The notes below the pieces were generated by a model. The model was not told where the DNA came from and did not search any database. It saw only the letters and a program-made list of their open reading frames with translations. A program made the translations under genes and the position numbers. Positions 6,474 to 15,341 of a stretch of 23,715 nucleotides of DNA are shown piece after piece; position 1 is the first letter of the stretch; each line of letters opens with the position of its first letter. Source of the DNA: Halieaceae bacterium UBA4452. GTDB lineage: Bacteria > Pseudomonadota > Gammaproteobacteria > Pseudomonadales > Halieaceae. The stretch is taken from contig DGPA01000040.1 in assembly GCA_002389505.1 (NCBI GenBank), forward strand, positions 1 through 23,715. The letters are read 5' to 3'.

Positions 6474-8219
6474 ATGCATCCAGCGGCGCCTTTATTCATT
6501 CACTCACTATTCCGCAGTGGCAGTACCTATTTTTTGAGTAAGTTTAGCTCTCTTGAAGGAGTGACCTGTGTCAATGAGGCCATTCATGAACAGCTATTGG
6601 GTGTCCGCGAGGACCCCGGCCAGTTACTGCGCTCGCAGGAAAGCGACAAGCGTGAATTTTTACGTCATCCAGCTGACTCGACCTATTTTTCAACGCTTAG
6701 CGACAGCTGGTCAGCTTGGAAAGATTCATTCAGCGATGAGACAATATACAAGGGATTCTTCTTAAGTTCACCGCCTAATGATTCATCGACCAAGCTGGCG
6801 TCCGGAGTCCCTCTCTATAACGCTATTATTCACCAAAGCTCACAGCAGTGTATTTTCGGCGAGACCCGATCAGCAGGTCGTTTAGCCGCCATCAAAGAAC
6901 ATTGTGGTGGCCGTCACTTCTATTTGTATCGCAATCCTTGGGATCAATGGTGGTCTATGCGCACCTCGTCATATTTTGACGAGTGTATGCAAATGATATT
7001 ACAAGCCAATCCAAGACCGCTGGAAATTGATTTACTCAAGCAGCAGCTTGAGCTCCCCGAGCTAAAGGAGAGTAGCTTTGAGGAGCAGTGGGCGTTTCTT
7101 CAGGATCAACCGTTAAGCGCCGCTGCCAGTTATCAGTCTTTCTATTTGATTTGGATGTTGTGTCAGCAACGTGGCGTGGAGCATGCCGACCATCTTATTT
7201 CCATCGATTTGCTGTCTACCGATCCGACCTATCGGCAAGCTATTGAGCGCTTATTATCTGCGGAAGGCTTTCCCGATGTAGCATTTGCTGACGCGGCGAT
7301 TCCCAAGAGCATTTATGGAGCAAAAGATAACGCATTTTTCTCTGCCCTAGAGGACAATGTTCACCAACGACTAAAAGATGCAAACTGGACTGACGAGGAC
7401 ATCAGATCTATCACCGCGATGGGCCATACTGCAACACTCAGTCATGACAACCATCGCGATCGAATTCGGGAAGCGCTCCTAACAAGCATGGATAAAAGCG
7501 CTGCTACAGTGATGGCTTGGAAACGCGAGGTCGGACGATTAAAAAAACACATTGACTGGCAAAGTACTGACAACGCGACGCTTCTTACCAACAACCAGAC
7601 ACTCTCCGAGCAACAAGCTATCCATCAGCATGAACTCGCGCTGTTGCAGCAAAACTTGGTCATATTTTCTCAAGAAGGCCGCCTATTAACCGAGCGAGTG
7701 TTGGAACTGCGTCGCGAGCTAGAACAGGCTCACCAAAAAGCCGTGACAGCGGACTTATTGGCTGATCAACTTCAGGCATCCTATGAGGAGATCAACCGGC
7801 TTTATGCCTCGCATTCATGGCAGATCACCCGCCCACTAAGAGGCATTAGGCGTAAAGCGACTCACTATATAAGCGTTGCGAAACAGATTGACCCTCGCCA
7901 CTGGCCCACCAAGCTACTGAACCATAGCCTCCGAGTGCTGAACCACTATCCACGCCTTGTGACGCTGCTCCGCAACGTCCTCCAGCGAGTCTTTCCAAGA
8001 GTGTACCAACGGTTAACTGCGGTGGCAGGTCTAAACCATTCGGTCGTCTGGGCCCCTGTTGCCAATCCATCGCAGCCAGTAAAACCCGGAATTTGGGAAG
8101 ACCGCGTTATCAGTCAGATAAATGCCCTTGAGGAACCCAACGAAGCCATAGTGGCGGCTATCACTGCAGATCTTCAGTCTCAGTGTCGTTCCCCGCAAGC
8201 ACAACAGCGCGTCACCTAA
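6474..8219 (+). CDS. Sulfotransferase-like protein with coiled coil and SWxITxPLR motif; candidate polysaccharide chain terminator
   Basis: The 581-residue protein has three parts. Residues 1-330 resemble PAPS-dependent sulfotransferases: HSLFRSGSTYF at 10-20 is the 5'-phosphosulfate loop, and FYLYRNPWDQWWSMR (149-163) sits where the 3'-phosphate-binding strand and Arg/Ser are expected. Residues about 375-445 are a charged heptad-like coiled coil. Residues 448-460, SWQITRPLRGIRR, form a motif I recall after coiled coils in O-antigen methyltransferases and glycosyltransferases. The following 464-515 are basic amphipathic helices that could bind the membrane. The stop overlaps the ATG of the next gene by one base (TAATG), implying coupling to the three-domain glycosyltransferase. 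In ABC-type O-antigen systems a WbdD-like protein with an N-terminal modifying enzyme and a C-terminal coiled coil caps the chain; this protein has the same architecture with a sulfotransferase. The function is inference. An alternative is sulfation of internal residues. Confidence 0.65.
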   Translation: MHPAAPLFIHSLFRSGSTYFLSKFSSLEGVTCVNEAIHEQLLGVREDPGQLLRSQESDKREFLRHPADSTYFSTLSDSWSAWKDSFSDETIYKGFFLSSPPNDSSTKLASGVPLYNAIIHQSSQQCIFGETRSAGRLAAIKEHCGGRHFYLYRNPWDQWWSMRTSSYFDECMQMILQANPRPLEIDLLKQQLELPELKESSFEEQWAFLQDQPLSAAASYQSFYLIWMLCQQRGVEHADHLISIDLLSTDPTYRQAIERLLSAEGFPDVAFADAAIPKSIYGAKDNAFFSALEDNVHQRLKDANWTDEDIRSITAMGHTATLSHDNHRDRIREALLTSMDKSAATVMAWKREVGRLKKHIDWQSTDNATLLTNNQTLSEQQAIHQHELALLQQNLVIFSQEGRLLTERVLELRRELEQAHQKAVTADLLADQLQASYEEINRLYASHSWQITRPLRGIRRKATHYISVAKQIDPRHWPTKLLNHSLRVLNHYPRLVTLLRNVLQRVFPRVYQRLTAVAGLNHSVVWAPVANPSQPVKPGIWEDRVISQINALEEPNEAIVAAITADLQSQCRSPQAQQRVT

Positions 8220-11200
8220 TGCGAATCGTCCTCGATCTGCAAGGAGCCCAGTCACTTAGCCGCTTCAGGGGTATTGGTCGTTATACGTTATCATTGACCA
8301 AGGCACTGGTCCGCGCAAACAGTGGCCATGAAATCATCGTCCTGCTCAATGCCTCTTTCAAAGCAACCGACGAGCTACTTATCAGTGACTTGGTAGCGGT
8401 CCTGCCGGCCACCTCCATTATCTATTGGCGCGCACCGATCAATGTCGCCGAGGGTAATCGGGACAATAATGAACGTCGAATCGTTGCAGAAATTGTTCGC
8501 GAGCATGCGCTAGCCCTGCTTAAGCCCGACGTGGTTCACATTTGCAGTCTTTTCGAAGGCAGTGTTGATGACGTCGTCTCGTCAGTGAAAGCTTATTTTC
8601 CTGATGTGCTCACATCAGTAACAGCGTTCGATCTTATACCGCTACTCAATCCCGATGAATACCTCCAAGATATCGCCTATCGACGCCACTACATGGGCAA
8701 GGTAGAGCACTTTCGCAGGGCCGATGCCTACCTCGCTATTTCTCAATCAGCAGGCAGAGAAGTGGCTGATGCCATAGGCGCAGATTCAGCAGCCATTGCT
8801 CACACGCCATTAGGCGTCGACCCTCACTTTTCGCCCACCAATGGAGCGAAGCTAATTGGTGAAGGCCAGTTGACGCGCTTTGAGCTACCTCAGCAATATA
8901 TATTTTACGTTGGCGGCACCGATAAACGAAAAAATCTGCCTCGACTTATTGAAGCCTACGGTCAGTTAAGCCATGCTTTAAAGGCAGATGTCGCTTTAGT
9001 CCTGGCGGGAGTGATTAATGAGGCCGATCGGCTATCTCTGTTACACCTTGCCGCTAAAGCGGGTATCGCCGCCACCCAATTCCGATTGCTGGGCTTTGTC
9101 ACTGAGGCAGAGCTAGTAGCGCTCTATACTCAGGCAGACCTGGTTGCCTTTCCCTCTTGGCATGAAGGTTTCGGACTGCCGGCATTGGAAGCCATGGCCT
9201 GTGGTACCGCGGTCATCACTGCCAATACGTCCAGTCTGCCTGAAGTGGTCGGCAATGACGCTGCTATGTTCGATCCCTTCTCGGCACACCAAATCCAGCT
9301 GAGACTTGAGCAGCTACTGACCAATAAAGCGCACCGTCAACAGCTCGAGGCATTTGGCTTAAGGCAAGCGGCGCGATTCACTTGGAGCGCTGCGGCGGAT
9401 TCAGCGCTGGCAGCTTGGGAAGAGATCCATGACCGTCGTGCGACAAGTTGTCCTCGACCTTCCAGTCTCGATGCTATCAATGCTCAAGCGATCCGCGCAT
9501 TGTCCAGCGCCATAGAGGGATTCAAAGAGCAGCACGTCCTCATCAATCTGGCAGCACATTGTATTGCCGCCAACATTGCTGCCACCGGACACCTGAGAAT
9601 TGAACAGGCAAGCAGCTTACACTGGGAAATCGAAGGCCCGCTGGACTCTAGCTATAGTCTCGCTTTACTCAATCGAGAGTTTGCCAGGGCCATGGCAGCA
9701 TCAACGGACAATCTTTGTTTGGTGTCGGCTGACGGACCCGGGCCATTACCCATTAGTAGTGACTTCAGCGAGGCAGAGCCGACGCTCAGTCGCCTGCTCA
9801 ACAATTCATCAGCGACCGCAGATATTCACATTTGCACCCGAAATCTTTTTCCTCCTCGGGTTGAGGATATGCGCGGCGATATCAATATTCTCCATGCCTA
9901 TGGCTGGGAGGAATCGGGCTTTCCAGCCCAATGGATGTCGGCATTTAATCGTAAGCTTGACGGTATCACGGTCATGTCAACCCATGTCCAGAAAGTGCTC
10001 ATTGATGCTGGCTGTCATTTGCCAACCGCGGTCGTGGGGCTTGGAGTAGACCATTGGGAACGCATCGTTGCCCAGCAACCGGACATCCAGTACGACTATG
10101 CGGTCACCTTCTTACACGTCAGCTCGTGCTTCCCCAGAAAAGGGATTGATGCTCTATTGAATGCGTGGTCGGAAGCTTTTAGCGCTGATGATGATGTCGC
10201 ACTGATCATAAAAACCTTCCCAAATCCTCACCACGATATTGAAGCGCACATAGCACGCGTGCGTGCCAATACGCCCAATGCTGCGCCTATTCATCTAATA
10301 TTGGATGACTTGCAGCCCCCTGCACTGAAGGCGCTCTATGAGCAATGCGATGTCATGGTGCTACCTAGTCATGCTGAGGGTTTTGGACTGCCCATGGCAG
10401 AAGCGGTGTTGTCGGGCATGATGGTCATTGCGACTGATTGGAGTGGTCAGCAAGATGTCATGCGTGGGGACGGGTTCATTGCCATTGATTATGATTTTGA
10501 ACGTGCAGACACTCACTTTAATCTCTTTGACTCCGTATGGGCTCGACCCAAACAGGAAGCGCTGGTATCAGCGCTGCAGCAAACAGTCAACATCGACTCC
10601 GACACGCGCTCTCGGCTCGCCGCGCAGTCAGCAGAGTGCTTAACCGCTCGCTTTCAGTGGCATGGCGTTGCCCGAGGTACAGCTGATTTTGTTCGCCAAT
10701 TGGGTCAGCTTAACCGGCAATTACCCCCCACAGTGGGTTTTATTTCCAGTTTCAATACCCGCTGTGGTATTGCCGAGTATACCCACCAACTGAGCCACGC
10801 CCTGCCCTTTGACACTATGATATTTGCTAATCGGTGTGACGAGAGGGAATGGATAAGCAAAGACCCGACAAATATTTCGCGTTGCTGGGATATGAAAGAC
10901 GATCACGAACGCTTAGCGGCGCTCGCAGCAGCAGTCGACAATTCAAACGTATCGGTGCTGGTCATTCAGTTCAACTTTTATTTCTTTAATTTTGACGCCC
11001 TTTACCTCTTTATTGCCCGTCAAAAGCAGCAGGGTCGGCTCGTCATCATGACCCTGCATTCGACCACTAGTCCTGCCGGCGACCCCTCAAAAGCCATGAC
11101 GTTGCTCAGCAAGGCGTTGAAGGCCTGTGATCGAGTGTTGGTACATACTCCAGCTGATTTAAATCAGTTAAAAGCCATAGGAGTGATTGATCGGGCCAGC

Positions 11201-11872
11201 TTATTTCCCCACGGTATACCCACCCTTAAATCCCGTGCTAAGGCGCCCATCCAGACCAATCACCGAAGGCCGCTTTTGATCATGAGCTACGGCTTTCTGC
11301 TGCCACACAAGGGTTTGCTCGAGCTCATCGACGCAGTCGCTATACTCGTTAACGAGGGCGTTCCTATTATGCTGCGTATGCTCAATGCCGAGTATCCCGA
11401 TACAACATCTGAGCTGATGCGTGCGCAAACCCATATTCGCATAGGGCAGGCAGGTATTGATAGACAGGCAATGCTTGACAATCGATACCACTCGACCGAC
11501 GAGTGCCACGCGCAAATGTCCAGCGCAGATTTACTGGTATTTCCCTACCAGCACACCGGCGAATCATCGAGTGCAGCCGTGCGTCTGGGCATCAGCTCAG
11601 GCAGCCCGGTCGCTGTTACCCCCATAGCTATATTTGAAGATGTTTCGCCCGCGGTTCATCAGCTGCCGGGCGCTGATGCACAAGCTATGGCAAAAGGTTT
11701 GAGAGCATTGTATGAACAGTGGGTGCGGGGCGAGTCTTTGGAACCCAAGGGCGCCGACAACTGGCGAAACAGCCACCAATTTACAGCAGTCGGCAAGCGC
11801 CTAGCAGGTATGATAAGAGGATTACAAAACAGCCTCGGCAACGACCGCTGGCAGAGTGGTGAGCAAAGCTGA
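8219..11872 (+). CDS. Three-domain GT4-type glycosyltransferase, candidate polysaccharide polymerase
   Basis: The 1217-residue cytoplasmic protein contains three GT-B fold units in tandem. Domain 1 (about 1-405) has IVLDLQGAQSL with FRGIGRYT, then YVGGTDKRKNLPRLIEAY, and the EX7E motif HEGFGLPALEAMACG (Glu316, Glu324). Domain 2 (about 440-830) has LHVSSCFPRKGIDALLNAW and HAEGFGLPMAEAVLSG (Glu720, Glu728). Domain 3 (about 836-1205) begins GFISSFNTRCGIAEYT and has SYGFLLPHKGLLELIDA, but its C-terminal motif is TGESSSAAVRLGISSG, with the second Glu of EX7E missing. I chose the ATG at 8219, which overlaps the upstream stop as TAATG and starts at the first beta-strand of domain 1; a 12-residue longer frame exists. 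Its place beside gmd-rmd-wzm-wzt suggests it builds the D-rhamnose chain. Mannose or another sugar as substrate cannot be excluded. Confidence 0.85.
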   Translation: MRIVLDLQGAQSLSRFRGIGRYTLSLTKALVRANSGHEIIVLLNASFKATDELLISDLVAVLPATSIIYWRAPINVAEGNRDNNERRIVAEIVREHALALLKPDVVHICSLFEGSVDDVVSSVKAYFPDVLTSVTAFDLIPLLNPDEYLQDIAYRRHYMGKVEHFRRADAYLAISQSAGREVADAIGADSAAIAHTPLGVDPHFSPTNGAKLIGEGQLTRFELPQQYIFYVGGTDKRKNLPRLIEAYGQLSHALKADVALVLAGVINEADRLSLLHLAAKAGIAATQFRLLGFVTEAELVALYTQADLVAFPSWHEGFGLPALEAMACGTAVITANTSSLPEVVGNDAAMFDPFSAHQIQLRLEQLLTNKAHRQQLEAFGLRQAARFTWSAAADSALAAWEEIHDRRATSCPRPSSLDAINAQAIRALSSAIEGFKEQHVLINLAAHCIAANIAATGHLRIEQASSLHWEIEGPLDSSYSLALLNREFARAMAASTDNLCLVSADGPGPLPISSDFSEAEPTLSRLLNNSSATADIHICTRNLFPPRVEDMRGDINILHAYGWEESGFPAQWMSAFNRKLDGITVMSTHVQKVLIDAGCHLPTAVVGLGVDHWERIVAQQPDIQYDYAVTFLHVSSCFPRKGIDALLNAWSEAFSADDDVALIIKTFPNPHHDIEAHIARVRANTPNAAPIHLILDDLQPPALKALYEQCDVMVLPSHAEGFGLPMAEAVLSGMMVIATDWSGQQDVMRGDGFIAIDYDFERADTHFNLFDSVWARPKQEALVSALQQTVNIDSDTRSRLAAQSAECLTARFQWHGVARGTADFVRQLGQLNRQLPPTVGFISSFNTRCGIAEYTHQLSHALPFDTMIFANRCDEREWISKDPTNISRCWDMKDDHERLAALAAAVDNSNVSVLVIQFNFYFFNFDALYLFIARQKQQGRLVIMTLHSTTSPAGDPSKAMTLLSKALKACDRVLVHTPADLNQLKAIGVIDRASLFPHGIPTLKSRAKAPIQTNHRRPLLIMSYGFLLPHKGLLELIDAVAILVNEGVPIMLRMLNAEYPDTTSELMRAQTHIRIGQAGIDRQAMLDNRYHSTDECHAQMSSADLLVFPYQHTGESSSAAVRLGISSGSPVAVTPIAIFEDVSPAVHQLPGADAQAMAKGLRALYEQWVRGESLEPKGADNWRNSHQFTAVGKRLAGMIRGLQNSLGNDRWQSGEQS

Positions 11873-11875
11873 CCG

Positions 11876-12421
11876 CTAGTGCAGTATGCGTGGAACCGAA
11901 CTCTTCGCCGTTATTTTGTCAGACGCCCCCGTCTTGGGTTCGGTGAGAGCCCAATCTCCCAGAGCGCAGGTGTCCAGTATTCCAGACCACCAGCGATTCA
12001 ATGCCGGTGACTGTAATCGCAAGCAATAACTTCCCTCCGATGGCGACTGGGAATTTTTAAAGGTCATCTGTAGCCCTTTACCAACGGTAGCAAAATCGAC
12101 ATGCGTAACCAGCACATCGACCTCGGGGGTGCGCTGCTGTTTCTTAACTGCTTTTTTATCGGCGGAAGACTGCGAGCCACTGTGCCTAGCATCTCCCGGA
12201 GATGAGTCCCCTCTGCCTTCGCCTTGCTTCTTAAGCCAGTTTTCAATATGCCCACGTATTAAGGCCACCAGGCGCTGGGTAAGCCATAAATGAATATGCC
12301 TGTCGTCGGTACTGTCTACCGAGAGCAACAACCGATCTTGCACCGGAGAGTAAGAGACGGACACCGCTTTTAAGGAGGTCACATTGGGCGTACTGCTGGT
12401 CGATAAACTCACGGGCGGCAT
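11876..12421 (-). CDS. Hypothetical protein, last gene of the secretion module
   Basis: I do not recognise this 181-residue protein. It has no signal peptide and no membrane span. The first 60 residues contain SYSPVQDRLLLSVDSTDD and HIHLWLTQRLVALI, which look like a small beta-beta-alpha unit. Residues about 64-95 are a polar, Lys/Ser/Gly-rich linker. The second half (VDVLVTHVDFATVGKGLQMTF) returns to strand-like sequence, with Trp residues near the end. It starts 43 bases after the AMP-ligase stop on the same strand, so it is probably cotranscribed with it. The Shine-Dalgarno is poor. Its stop lies 3 bases from the stop of the convergent glycosyltransferase gene. Codon pattern and a consistent frame make it a likely real gene, but its job is unknown. 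Confidence 0.6.
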   Translation of the reverse strand: MPPVSLSTSSTPNVTSLKAVSVSYSPVQDRLLLSVDSTDDRHIHLWLTQRLVALIRGHIENWLKKQGEGRGDSSPGDARHSGSQSSADKKAVKKQQRTPEVDVLVTHVDFATVGKGLQMTFKNSQSPSEGSYCLRLQSPALNRWWSGILDTCALGDWALTEPKTGASDKITAKSSVPRILH

Positions 12422-12464
12422 AGGCTAAGCTCAGGATGAAGGGTTAATTGACTGTCAAATATGG

Positions 12465-13859
12465 CTATACTTGGTTTTCCAACTCAAGCGTTAATGCTTG
12501 GCGCCCTATCTTACCCATCTCATTGCGGGGTATAGCGTCAACCAACATGATCTTAGCAGGGGCGTTATTAGGTAGGTGTGGTCGCACCGCCGCTTCAAGA
12601 TCGCTTATCTCGGTGTTTGCCACTAGCATTAATACTAGTGATTCTTGCGCTGTGGATCGTAACACCGTCACGAAGGCATCGGTGATACCCTCGAGAGCGA
12701 CCAGCTGAGTTTCAACGTCAGAGGCCAAAAACTTCGTACCGCCATAATTCAAAAGGTCCCCAGAGCGACCCTCTATAAACAGGTACCCCTCTTGATCAAC
12801 CATTCCTAAGTCACCAGACATAAACCATCCATCTTGGAAGTCTGTGTCATCCGGAGAATCTTCATAACCTAGGGCACTCCAAGGCGATCGGATAGTGACT
12901 GCACCCAAGACATCACAGCCCACCTCTTTCGACTCTTTTACTATCTTAATCTCGACCCCCTCAATGATTTTTCCCACTGAAGCAGGCTGACTAAGGATAC
13001 CTTCGGCATTCATGCCCGCCACCAGTCCTACTTCGGTGCTGCCATAAATAACGTTTACCTCATTGGCGACATAGGTGCGCAAGTAATTGACAAGACCGGC
13101 GTAAACACGGCTACCGCCCAAAAACACTCGGCGATTTTCCTTGTTCAACCATCTGGTTTGGCTTTTGATTTTATTGGCCCAGAAACCTGTTGAGGTCATT
13201 AAGACAGTCGACTGCTGAATAAGCGCCCTATCTTGCTCGTCGCCCGCTCCAAAAGCGTCTACGTGATTCACCAAGAGTGTTGTTCCCGACTGAAGTATTC
13301 TAAGGGCGATCGCCAATCCGCCCGCGGTATCTGGGCCCATTTGGTTGAACGCAATATCACCTTCCCTCGATGGAAACGTTGTCGCCTGGGCCAAAAGTCG
13401 TTTAAACAAAACGCTGCCAGAATAAACCACTCCTTTTGGGCGTCCGGTCGAGCCCGACGTATAAATAGTAATTAGCGGCTCTGAGACGTTCTCTAAACTG
13501 TTAAAAATATCTTGAACAGGTAGTGGGGTCTCGTCGCTACGCCAGTCATTTATATTAGCCAATGTAAACGTGAGATTTTTGGGATCACTCGCTTGTTCGA
13601 CACCGCTAATGGTCACCGCGTTTTGCTGGGCAGGCATTTTTAGGGTGGCTTGTACCTGATGATATCGCCCAGCCAGCAACGCGATGCGAAGGACCCAACC
13701 CACGTAAGGGTGTATGGATGAACCCACCAGTACACGCTGGACGTCGGCGCCTATAGTTGCAGCAAGAAAACGACCCGCGGCAGCGACATCTTTTGCAAGC
13801 TGATCGTAACTAATCGACCGAAACTTTGTTTGTATTGCGGTTCTATTATGGGTGGTCAT
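12465..13859 (-). CDS. AMP-forming acyl/aryl ligase (ANL superfamily), substrate unknown
   Basis: The 464-residue protein activates a carboxylic acid with ATP as an acyl-adenylate and probably transfers it to CoA or a carrier protein. Core motifs are all present: A3 IYTSGSTGRPKGV (132-144), A5 YGSTEVG (272-278), A7 FMSGDLG (346-352), A8 GYLFIEGRSGDLLNYGG (358-374, Arg365) and A10 NEMGKIGR with Lys450. The protein is shorter than most acyl-CoA synthetases (500-600 residues); the region between 60 and 125 is compressed and the N-terminus begins directly at the first helix. GAGAG upstream of the ATG at 13859 is a fair ribosome-binding site. It follows tolC by 157 bases. No carrier protein or acyltransferase lies in the window. 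It may make an acyl donor that modifies the secreted protein or its glycan, but this is inference. Confidence 0.85.
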   Translation of the reverse strand: MTTHNRTAIQTKFRSISYDQLAKDVAAAGRFLAATIGADVQRVLVGSSIHPYVGWVLRIALLAGRYHQVQATLKMPAQQNAVTISGVEQASDPKNLTFTLANINDWRSDETPLPVQDIFNSLENVSEPLITIYTSGSTGRPKGVVYSGSVLFKRLLAQATTFPSREGDIAFNQMGPDTAGGLAIALRILQSGTTLLVNHVDAFGAGDEQDRALIQQSTVLMTSTGFWANKIKSQTRWLNKENRRVFLGGSRVYAGLVNYLRTYVANEVNVIYGSTEVGLVAGMNAEGILSQPASVGKIIEGVEIKIVKESKEVGCDVLGAVTIRSPWSALGYEDSPDDTDFQDGWFMSGDLGMVDQEGYLFIEGRSGDLLNYGGTKFLASDVETQLVALEGITDAFVTVLRSTAQESLVLMLVANTEISDLEAAVRPHLPNNAPAKIMLVDAIPRNEMGKIGRQALTLELENQV

Positions 13860-13992
13860 ACTGTCTCTCTATTTTTCGTTAACTAATGGGATCAGGGACT
13901 GCTCTCAGCGTGAACTATTTAATCTGTTGATTACGCAAGAAAAGCGCTCTGACTTTACCGAAAATATCTATGCGCACGCAGATTAGTCGCTG

Positions 13993-14019
13993 TAAACAGG
14001 CATATTAATTGACTGTTTA
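13993..14019. repeat. Inverted repeat TAAACAG-n13-CTGTTTA at the end of tolC
   Basis: A 7-base perfect inverted repeat with a 13-base AT-rich loop begins inside the tolC stop codon. On the minus strand it has no following U-run, and the stem is AT-rich, so it is at best a weak RNA structure between tolC and the AMP ligase gene. Confidence 0.25.
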
Positions 14020-15339
14020 AGAGCTTAACCGCTGGTCAATGGCGGCTAAGGTCTGAGTATTTAGTTGACCTCCCACATACTCAAGCTCTAACCATGACAT
14101 CAAGTTATCAAACGCCGCTGAAATACTGTCCAGCTCAGCACGGGTGACCGCACTGCGGCTCATTAACACGTCCAAGACGCGACCGACACCGAGCTCACGA
14201 GCGCGTATGGCCGCTTGGTAGCTCAGTTTAGCCGACTCGAGGCTGTTTTCGGCGGCGGCCATTCGCTTGTGACTGGCATTGAGGGCGAGGTGTGCAGAGC
14301 GCAACATTTGCTCGAGCCTTTGGCGAATATCTTTTAGGCGCTCTGACGCCACATGATAATTTGCCCAGGCTTCACGCAGGCGCGCCCGCCCGCCACCGCC
14401 CTCCATTAAAGTCCAATTAACATTGACTCCAATATAAAAAGTATCTCTCGGGGGCGAGGTCGTGTTGTCGAACCCGACATCAGAATGCTGCTGATTAACC
14501 ACAATCTCCGCGGTAGGAAAAGCCGTACCCCGTGCACGCTCGATCAACGCCTTAGCGGCGTCCTGATCAGCGCGCAGGCTCATCACCTGTTGGTTATTGG
14601 CAAGCATCGCTTCAAGGGATGCCTCCACTGGCGAAACATCAACCAACTGCTTGGCCACCGCATTAATCGCTGCCGGTTCATAGTTTCGCTCCCCCAACAA
14701 TGCGTAAAAAGCCTCCTGCGCTAATGCAACGTTATTTTCTGCCTCAATTGTTTTTACCGCCAGCAAGTCCCTACGCGCTCTAATATCGAGCAAGTCAGTC
14801 ATGGACACCAACTGTCGCTCCGCCATGGCCTCACTTTGTGTGACCTGCTGCTCAATGGCCTGAAGTTCGTCCGAAAACGCTTTCAGCTCGCGCTGAGCTG
14901 CGAGGATGCCAAAATAGTTTTCAGCGACGCGGACCGCCAGCAGCTGAGTTTCATCAGCCAAACGGTAGGAGACGCTGCGCAGCTGCGCCCGAGTGGACTT
15001 CAATTGCGCCATGACCGGTAAGTCAAATACTTTCTGAGTGACTCCGGCGCCGTAGCGAGCACCGTTATAGCGCCGAGAGGGAAGGACGTCGGCGTCGTAT
15101 TCCAATTCATTTTTAGAAAACTGGCCAAATAGACTCAGTCTTGGAAATATCTGTGCGACGCTTTGATCTTCGCGTGCACTAGCCGCATCTTGTTCAAATC
15201 GCGCAATTTGAACGCGGGTGTCATTCTCAAGAGCCAATGTATAGGCGTCGAGCAGGCCAATGGTTTCCGCCTGTAAGACGCCAGGCGTCAACTGGACGAT
15301 GATCGTGAGGGCAGTAACAATGTGCATAGGGCGCAGCAC
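14017..15339 (-). CDS. tolC: TolC-family outer-membrane efflux protein of the type I secretion system
   Basis: This is the outer-membrane channel and periplasmic tunnel of the exporter. From the GTG at 15339 it has 440 residues, close to the family norm. A signal peptide is visible (MHIVTALTIIVQLTPGVLQA, cut before Glu-Thr), followed by the typical first helix LLDAYTLALENDTRVQIARF. Internal pseudo-repetition of the two TolC halves shows in two similar long helical stretches and in QIFPRLSLFGQFS and FPTAEIVVNQQHSDVG before the beta-strands. The upstream GGAGG at 15347-15351 lies 7 bases from GTG 15339 and only 4 from GTG 15342, so I prefer 15339; the ATG at 15327 is too far. It directly overlaps or abuts the end of the HlyD-type gene, which fixes it as the third component of this exporter. 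The symbol is family-level. Confidence 0.92.
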   Translation of the reverse strand: MLRPMHIVTALTIIVQLTPGVLQAETIGLLDAYTLALENDTRVQIARFEQDAASAREDQSVAQIFPRLSLFGQFSKNELEYDADVLPSRRYNGARYGAGVTQKVFDLPVMAQLKSTRAQLRSVSYRLADETQLLAVRVAENYFGILAAQRELKAFSDELQAIEQQVTQSEAMAERQLVSMTDLLDIRARRDLLAVKTIEAENNVALAQEAFYALLGERNYEPAAINAVAKQLVDVSPVEASLEAMLANNQQVMSLRADQDAAKALIERARGTAFPTAEIVVNQQHSDVGFDNTTSPPRDTFYIGVNVNWTLMEGGGGRARLREAWANYHVASERLKDIRQRLEQMLRSAHLALNASHKRMAAAENSLESAKLSYQAAIRARELGVGRVLDVLMSRSAVTRAELDSISAAFDNLMSWLELEYVGGQLNTQTLAAIDQRLSS

Positions 15340-15341
15340 CA

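Noticed and set aside
12465..13859. The AMP ligase as a truncated pseudogene
   Set aside because: It is short, but all catalytic motifs from A3 to A10 with Lys450 are intact and the frame is unbroken, so a compact functional enzyme is more likely.
12444..14016. A 12-base sequence TTAATTGACTGT present at 12444-12455 and 14005-14016, and the TGACTGT core also in the dyad at 6337-6359
   Set aside because: The 7-base core also occurs inside several genes (for example near 3428, 3916, 10585, 12008 and 20281), and an 11-base palindrome TTGACAGTCAA lies within the GT41 gene. This looks like chance, though the positions just after two stop codons are curious.
13993..14019. Inverted repeat after tolC as a terminator
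   Set aside because: The stem is 7 bases and AT-rich, the loop is 13 bases, and no T-run follows on the minus strand.
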